From Aporhodopirellula rubra (lineage in GTDB: Bacteria; Planctomycetota; Planctomycetia; Pirellulales; Pirellulaceae): a DNA stretch of 64,000 nt. Numbering within the stretch: position 1 is the first letter of the stretch; each line of letters starts with the position of its first letter. The DNA lies in assembly GCF_014192335.1 (NCBI RefSeq), contig NZ_JACHXU010000001.1, forward strand, positions 624,127 to 688,126, read 5' to 3'. Both the position numbers and the translations under genes were made by a program. Positions 60,501 through 64,000 of the stretch are shown here, piece by piece. The notes below the pieces were generated by a model. It did no database searches. It worked only from the letters and a program-made list of their open reading frames with translations, and had not been told where the DNA came from.

Positions 60501-63500
60501 AATAACACCTTTGTTGGGGATGGCGGTGGCGTTGGCGTGAATATCAACAACAACGCTAGCCCAACGTTGCTCAACAACGTGTTCGCGGAACTCGCGACAG
60601 GCATCGTGAGCAACGGCGTCGGTGCAGTGATCGACAACAACTTCTTCCAAAACGCGGGCACTCCGTTAGGTTCGGACGCGCGCACGGACAACAACCCGTT
60701 GTTTGTCGATGCGGATAATGGCAACTACTATCCCGCCGTCGGCGCCGGCACGATCAATAACTCACAAGATGTGCTCAACGATCGTGGTTCGTACGCGGCC
60801 TTCAAGGACATTCTTGGTATCCCTGACTCGCCGTTCTTTGCACCGACGCTCGACGCGTTTGGGCAGTTGCGAGTTAGTGGCGGCGTCGGTGGTGATGGTG
60901 CCGGTCCGAATACTGACATTGACATCGGTGCTCTTGACTTCTCCGATTCGACGCAGCCTTACGCGGTGCTGCTCGACCCGGTCGATAACGACATCGATGG
61001 AGTGGATCTCGATCCGACTAACACGTTCGTTCATTGGGACGAAACGATCGTGGGTGCGTTCTCGATCCTTCTTTCCGATGGCGAAAACCCTGACTCGCCG
61101 TTCGAAGGCACCGGTGTGAACCCGGCTACCGTTAACGAATCCACGGTGACGATTCGACGTAACAATGAAGTGTTGACTGCGGAACAAGACTTCTTGCTGG
61201 CGTTCAACTCTTCGACAGGTGAATTGCGTTTGACGCCGCGGTCGACGCTGTGGACACTCGAAAGTGTCTACGAGATCACATTGGACAACGCCCAAATCGA
61301 AGATTTGGCGGGCAACCCGTTGCGGTCTAATCGCACCAATGGTTCCACTGTATTCACAATTATTCTTTCTGACACGCCGATTGATTTTGGCGATGCGTCA
61401 GACGTTGGTTTGCCTGATACATACGGCACGCGGTTGATCAATGATGGTGCACGACACGCTGTGATCGATGATGGAACGCTCTACTTGGGGGCGACCGTTG
61501 ATGGCGAAGCCGATGCGCCTGTGCCGGGTGGGACGGATGAAGCATCCGATTTGGCAGACGAGGACGGTGTTGGCGTTGGAATCTACAACGACGGAACCAC
61601 CGACCGTCGAGTATTCATGCAACCGGGAAGCACCTCGCCGACGACGGACAACGCCGACGTGCTCGGCTTCCTCAACCCGTTTGATCCCACCGGATCCCAG
61701 GTCGTTGTTACTGCGAGTGCCGCGGGATTGTTGGATGCGTGGATTGACTTCAATAACAACAAAGTCTTCGACGCGAACGAACAGATTTTCGCGAACGAGC
61801 CTCTCGTCGCTGGACCGAACACGCTGACCGTGTTCACGCCGGAGACGGCTCTGGCGGGAACGACGTGGGCGCGATTCCGCATCTCGCCCGAAGGCAATCT
61901 TTCGCCAACCGGTTTAGCGGTTGGTGGTGAGGTCGAAGATTATCAAATCGACATCCTTCCCGTCGCACTTCCGGTTCCCAACGATGACAACGACACGACC
62001 GCGTTGTATTCGGTTGCCGAAGATGGAAGTTTTGATACCGCGGCGGACACGCTGCCGAGCGTGACCGATAACGACACCATCGACCCTAACAATTTCACGC
62101 CGATCACCGCGATTGTTGTCGATGGGCCTAGCAACGCGGCTGCGTTCACATTCGATGAAGCGACGGGGCACTTCACGTACTCGCCTCTGGCCGACTTTGC
62201 CGGTTACGACACGTTCACGTACCGATTGGCGTCGCAGCAGACTTCGATCGATTCGGCTCCCGCGTATCCAATCGGCGTCTCTGGAATCGCGACAGTCACG
62301 ATCAACGTGACGCCCGTGAACGATGAACCGGCAATCGCGGGAGATCAACAGGTTCTCAATGCGATCGAAGAAGAACCCCGAGTGTTCACCAAGAACGATC
62401 TGCTCGTTGGCGAAGATGGTGTTCTGGATGTTAAGGGCGACGCCGATCCGATGTATCCCAGTGCGACCGCATCGGCACCATGGGATGAGTCCGCTCAAGA
62501 AGACGTCGACGAGATAGAAATCACGTCGATCGAAGTCGTTCCGGGAACCCTGATCACGGCATCAGGAACCTACTCCACACCACGTGGTGAAATCAGTGTT
62601 GTCTTCACCGGAGGATTCCTGGAGTCCCTCACCTACACCGGCGATCAAGACCTGAACGTGGACAACGACGTGTTGGGCGGCACCGCTCCGTTCCAAGACA
62701 CGTTCCTGTTCACGATTCAGGACAACGGCAGGGTCATCAATCCGCTCGATATTGCTGATCTAGGTGATGACGTCGAAGTGAGCGGCACACCACTGAGTCG
62801 CAAAGTCACGGCATTAATCAATGTTCGGCCAACGAACGACACGCCTGTGGCCTCGGATGACACGATCAGTGAAAACAACGCCGGCTGGCTTGCATACTTC
62901 AACGGTTTGTCTCCGGCGGAAGTCGCACCGGTTCCCACCGAAGATGTGTCGCTAACGATTCCGTCGGCATACCTGCTGCTCAACGATGTTGAATCACGTG
63001 CAGGTGCCAACGACGAACTGGACAACACCAACGACGCGGGGTTGACCGTCACTGCTGTCGACGCCACCAGCGCTTTGGGGGCGACTCTATCGATCGATGT
63101 CAATGGCGACGTGGTTTACGATCCTTCGACGTCTCCGCACGCTTATGGTATTGATACGTTTGTTTATACGATCACGGACCAAGGTATCGATCAAGCGTTG
63201 GACGGTACACCGACTGCTGCTCCGCTAACGCATCAGGCAACCGTCACCGTGTTGCTCAAACCCGTCAATGACGCTCCGCTGGCGATCGACCGTGACTTTG
63301 AGCTGAGTGAGTACGAAGAGTTCGCAGCCGGTACGGGAGTCGCCAATTCAGCCCCAGACGTTGCTGATGATGGAAACGGGATTCTCACGATCACGTCCGC
63401 CATGTTACTGCGGGATGGTCAATCCGACTCGGCTCTCGAAGCATTCTTTTCACTGAGAGGCGACACGCTGTCGGGTGAAGGATTGTTCAACGAACATGAG

Positions 63501-64000
63501 ACCTCGGTGCGGGTCTTCGGGATCGGTTTGCCCGGCAACGCCACTCCGAGCTTCGACGCCACCACCTTGGACTACACCGCAGGTGATGTCACTGAAACAT
63601 TGGCGACGGCAAACGGAACACTGACGCTCACGTTCTCCAATGCTTCGGGAACGGGCGAGCTCACCGAAATCGTTTACGTGCCGAATACGGATTACAACGA
63701 TCAAGCCCCGTTTGATTTACAGGATGAGTTCACTTACTTCGTCGAAGACTTCGGTGAAGTCACCGTGCACGGTGCCGCATCGGTTGGGGAGGCGACGACT
63801 ACCACAACGCACGGCACACAGCGAAGTGGTCCGGCGACCGTTTCACTGACGACCCGCGCGGTCAACGACGCCCCTGAGTTCCCCGTGTTCAATACGGTGA
63901 CGTTTGCCGAAGACGTTAATGCTGACAACGCGCCTGTCTACTACGACATCTACGGCGGCGGTGTCATCGCGAGCAACGATCCCGGCGTGCATGGTCTGGA
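51555..64000 (+). CDS. Giant exported multidomain protein with metzincin protease site (3' truncated by window)
   Basis: Open in one frame from the ATG at 51555 to the window end, 4,148 codons with no stop noticed. In order: basic N-terminus with LEKRELLA at 39-46, a LEPR-RxLL-like signal of large planctomycete surface proteins; a beta-rich region; a zinc-protease site HEIGHALGLGH at 489-499 (HExxHxxGxxH, metzincin/matrixin type); PPC-like domains at about 530-640, 1400-1500 and 1590-1680; right-handed beta-helix-like stretches at about 1000-1200 and 2945-3040; two copies of a 'GTFTLTxDxG...ETTxPI' module at about 2225-2420; a GEVED domain ending GEVEDYQIDI near 3460; then cadherin-like/Big_9-like domains separated by 'VNDxP' (VNDEP, TNDTP, VNDAP) to the end. 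Probably a secreted or surface-anchored adhesin-protease. The stop and any C-terminal sorting signal lie outside the window. Confidence 0.88.
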   Translation, partial: MSRRSGTLRPDFSRTDARKTKRSAANQSKFKRRLNHETLEKRELLAADLLAIRPDAGALLAEDTVLNSPPREFSLLFNGDASIDESTISSDTVRLVRAGGDGTFGDINDVQVSIGYVGFVEPGGTDAENLNRIMLRPASTAAHNATDPSVAFPDDLYRIEIIGSGADPLMDSDGTAFNGGQDSLSTFRLDRGLQVIAVIPQPIQRVGGNLEVQDKRIDVYFDDQDILESVAETREFYRLVDTAGAPTAAVNPDTVEYFPDENRVQLNFAAAFSTATYRLDIGLQSALPGSAVPTEQTFGAEIGTWFGDLANVGDSGNLGSIGSGTAVKVSSEISPAGAVALPASPGGTDEPGHREIQLENHYTLPNAGVGPVTPADVKVVRYAFPVNFRPNDAGIVYQNFISPSEKEIVRGILEIYAAEVGVEFIETDTVDGSTLVIGKGDLQASTTSDTSAPGGVAGRGGPTLVVLDKEDYTSSDRTFGDGFTGVMFHEIGHALGLGHSYELHSVQGQGVQGDSGGSVTSPGDADLFHLQRISPANANDIDLYRFNLTSPGTVQIETIAERLTQAEHGKDPSLLNTVLRLFRKNADGTSEAIAQNDRYYGSDSFIEIELEAGEYFFGVSSTGNDQYDPAIADSGFGGTTDGEYEVHLSFNATPVAGEQLTDVDGTAIDGDGDGTPGGVHSFWFDNADAANTFYVDKLGANVDVGGATVASHATIASALLAAQAAVGRSVVRVVGSLDDSMPASLSATTPYLIGFRPDGTPLADGTSLNVPQDTTVRIEAGALLKMRAANIDVGTSSIGADRSGGAIQVLGTPELPVYLRSFHDDTVGGNSDGIGPGARAGDYGGIVMRDDSDLEDSGVFLNTVNHLDIRHGGGKGNPSDTQVYSPIDIVDARPTVSFNTITDAARAAVAATPDSFDDAGGRIGPDIVGNYLRGNTNNGLFVGIPTALGGSVQTMTVSGRFDDTDIAHILTESLIIEGNPGGPTLVGGTLEARPSGRLVIDPGTVIKLSEARIEAARGAATLIAEGTQNSPIIFTSLDDSRYGGSGVFDTNTGVGVATAGDWGGLFFSEASTGSIDHAVIAYGGGVVPTSASSGGGSDSFNAIEIHQADVRVANSLITDNASGNATTDRFGRGRNEAAAIYVRGAQPILIGNEIVNNVGPAININANALQFESQVDRGRSIGAADRYSQFDDNRGPLVRLNETDNNTINGMKVRGQELTTESIWDDSDIVHVLSGEVIVENHHTYSGLRLQSSVSESLVVKVDGSDSGFTATGAPLDIVDRIGGTVQVIGLPGYPVVITHLADDTVGAGFTPEGRVNLDTDNNTSGVSGGDEWRGFLFDEWSNDRNVAIILEAESPLSGTVETNSNPITKAQPLGVLAPDLKSGDENRRLGFEVHGYISPNNAKDVDAYSFQATAGTQVWIDIDRTDPSLDLVMELVLDNGTAAGQVVATLDNPIATGGAGSLTQEPLLGGDFYSLTNNDPGIAAILNASGQYFVRVKSAGAQVTKGEYQLQIRLQQVDEFPGSTVRYADIRYASTAFDVRGLPRRSPLIGEAAEQGDAGGNVTPGGSQELANLLASDTATLSIAGSLSSETDVDVYRFEVSHPSTQVIPGVTTAVGTVGVVFDLDYADERRGDTSIAVFNANNELIFIGRESNIEDDQPEVGGDGQSLDDLSRGSLGTDDPSIGPVHLTPGGSYYVAVMSNQYTPSVVASQFSIEGQDGTGDAGIRTRLEPINSVTRIVEDHIGFTGYTSGAGDLTNKIDPLTGPLLDLSTKAALDEHITAFRFQDVPLFVATDQDGENGDNFYIVDPSNGGDIVTDLTPDNANLTSGGDDVQDIVIRGDGKLYGYHEIADGADTVGRLSELNPATGAVVLGTSQDDNIPGVEGFSNVAVIPDPVDRNVGTQNRLQRARQVTNSDDANAVTFRRRAVTGDNTVPVPIYETYYVVSEGIGSGGLSGSRLYRGDANGNALPAPAQADGTPQYGLVGNIQTASVTNAEAFFEVASGGDNSVTTRIYLRSTIPGEAGNFDVTFTNGGDGQPIQATFNNGTNTLNIRLARAGDPLAVTSTAQQIVNAINSSGSASPRMVAMIYDDGNDNNGSGATVAIEGTDNFSVGGGVGNADEVLQGVVTGLSMAQFNGNGQLYGVTSAGEFLEINRNSGVATVLSITEGASFSGLALGPQNVDGGNYRNVLFATTTNGELYAFDTDGNAVRAFNSGDASQTITVTPGTPAANGTFTLTFDNGVTAETTAPISANAPAVESVNEKQTVVSNATSGTFTLTYDDGATLETTGPIDFDADDNEIFAALAALPNLSGGDVQVTFTDPSNLTLAGGVTIEFAGSLAETDVAELVLDDSGLTPVGTASVTTDVTGAQSVQDALLALANIQTGDIRVSGDLQNGGVVVHFAGSFAGLDVTPLVVDNAGMLDGTVADAVVSGTVADGLADDVMTSVTGMDGAPIGLAFSPLDFNLWHPTMQRGNDLGHGINEASDGSRDSGNFAVEIPDGTLPLLFDDLGDPIPRTRVTNEGAGGASFYFGLEQWQFNPQSTTLSYISPIDVNVNAQYGLSELQHQDLSSNANLRDTYDFAGGAKGGLTTNAFSLDGAVADDRPTLYFNYLLETEGDDGKQVSDTNAERYFRDSARVYASRDGGVTWELLATNNSALSGPDASDANSQAELPTFLSHLSDAGVNSSDPQPAEKQIRQELIDDTDGSPLWRQARVDLSTFAGEADVQLRFEFSTSGSSIQGNLIGDEFGDINDDDSENSVGVLNNNFEGLYLDDFVVGFAERGEMVTGAPATATNAFVDLSNLSDQLPGDPSDSDRADVNRDDDSLTNQLSGRYQLEIRRAGEYALASDDSIVIFAHYETNSRHLLDSLLGTGLDADRNRERAQGILILESNILSDSRVLGINVEPGEVEGDADPADNPDAADAGVGVSYPGSTQNFADIDSAQLVPGIVIQNNIIVGSSGVNYSGEANTDPQRPVPIGRIINNTFVGDGGGVGVNINNNASPTLLNNVFAELATGIVSNGVGAVIDNNFFQNAGTPLGSDARTDNNPLFVDADNGNYYPAVGAGTINNSQDVLNDRGSYAAFKDILGIPDSPFFAPTLDAFGQLRVSGGVGGDGAGPNTDIDIGALDFSDSTQPYAVLLDPVDNDIDGVDLDPTNTFVHWDETIVGAFSILLSDGENPDSPFEGTGVNPATVNESTVTIRRNNEVLTAEQDFLLAFNSSTGELRLTPRSTLWTLESVYEITLDNAQIEDLAGNPLRSNRTNGSTVFTIILSDTPIDFGDASDVGLPDTYGTRLINDGARHAVIDDGTLYLGATVDGEADAPVPGGTDEASDLADEDGVGVGIYNDGTTDRRVFMQPGSTSPTTDNADVLGFLNPFDPTGSQVVVTASAAGLLDAWIDFNNNKVFDANEQIFANEPLVAGPNTLTVFTPETALAGTTWARFRISPEGNLSPTGLAVGGEVEDYQIDILPVALPVPNDDNDTTALYSVAEDGSFDTAADTLPSVTDNDTIDPNNFTPITAIVVDGPSNAAAFTFDEATGHFTYSPLADFAGYDTFTYRLASQQTSIDSAPAYPIGVSGIATVTINVTPVNDEPAIAGDQQVLNAIEEEPRVFTKNDLLVGEDGVLDVKGDADPMYPSATASAPWDESAQEDVDEIEITSIEVVPGTLITASGTYSTPRGEISVVFTGGFLESLTYTGDQDLNVDNDVLGGTAPFQDTFLFTIQDNGRVINPLDIADLGDDVEVSGTPLSRKVTALINVRPTNDTPVASDDTISENNAGWLAYFNGLSPAEVAPVPTEDVSLTIPSAYLLLNDVESRAGANDELDNTNDAGLTVTAVDATSALGATLSIDVNGDVVYDPSTSPHAYGIDTFVYTITDQGIDQALDGTPTAAPLTHQATVTVLLKPVNDAPLAIDRDFELSEYEEFAAGTGVANSAPDVADDGNGILTITSAMLLRDGQSDSALEAFFSLRGDTLSGEGLFNEHETSVRVFGIGLPGNATPSFDATTLDYTAGDVTETLATANGTLTLTFSNASGTGELTEIVYVPNTDYNDQAPFDLQDEFTYFVEDFGEVTVHGAASVGEATTTTTHGTQRSGPATVSLTTRAVNDAPEFPVFNTVTFAEDVNADNAPVYYDIYGGGVIASNDPGVHGL

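Overview
The window looks like a piece of a planctomycete chromosome, most likely from the Pirellulaceae (Rhodopirellula-like). The evidence is: a DUF1598-type secreted protein; two exported sulfatases; signal peptides with long N-terminal regions; a membrane protein with a 'QFSIQSLMIATTVAAV' segment of a type common in this group; a cysteine/proline repeat protein; and a giant surface protein that starts with a LEPR-RxLL-like motif (LEKRELLA) and carries GEVED and cadherin-like modules. No transposase, integrase, CRISPR array, rRNA or tRNA gene was recognised.

Layout. 1-5.1 kb: end of an AAA+/Mg-chelatase-like ATPase gene, threonine aldolase, hisD, and an acidic protein of unknown function. 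5.7-8.7 kb: DUF1598 secreted protein, a 60-aa protein with a terminator, and a membrane protein. 9-14.5 kb (minus): valS, then cimA translationally coupled to a small membrane protein. 14.6-22.4 kb: nagB, a sulfatase with a repeat-bearing leader, a large exported TPR-like protein, a leucine-rich-repeat membrane protein with a His-rich tail, and a Cys-rich repeat protein. 22.6-30.5 kb: leuS, an NhaC-type antiporter, a second sulfatase with an atypical active-site motif, and a ketosynthase-fold protein that has lost the catalytic Cys and one catalytic His.

30.6-35.5 kb holds the most interesting module. A five-gene operon of small membrane-stress proteins (CsbD fused to a membrane anchor, two short unknowns, a DUF1469/YqjE-like protein, a DUF883/YqjD-like protein) is preceded by a close match to a sigma-54 promoter. 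It is followed by a sigma-54-dependent response regulator with an overlapping Hpt-domain gene. A second sigma-54-type promoter, on the opposite strand, precedes a small unknown gene just beyond them. The arrangement suggests a self-contained phosphorelay-controlled envelope-stress island.

35.6-47.4 kb is mostly housekeeping: ftsK with an acidic tail beyond the gamma domain, guaB overlapping an exported protein, an exported beta-rich protein, pcrA/uvrD, and ribBA coupled to a small protein. 47.8-50.7 kb is a minus-strand cluster of four type II secretion pseudopilins (G-H-I-J order). Divergent from it, at 51,555, starts a giant exported protein of at least 4,148 codons with a metzincin zinc site, which runs off the end of the window.

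Limits: all product calls come from reading translations and remembered family motifs. No alignment, profile search or structure prediction was run. Start codons were chosen from motif position and ribosome-binding-site context.
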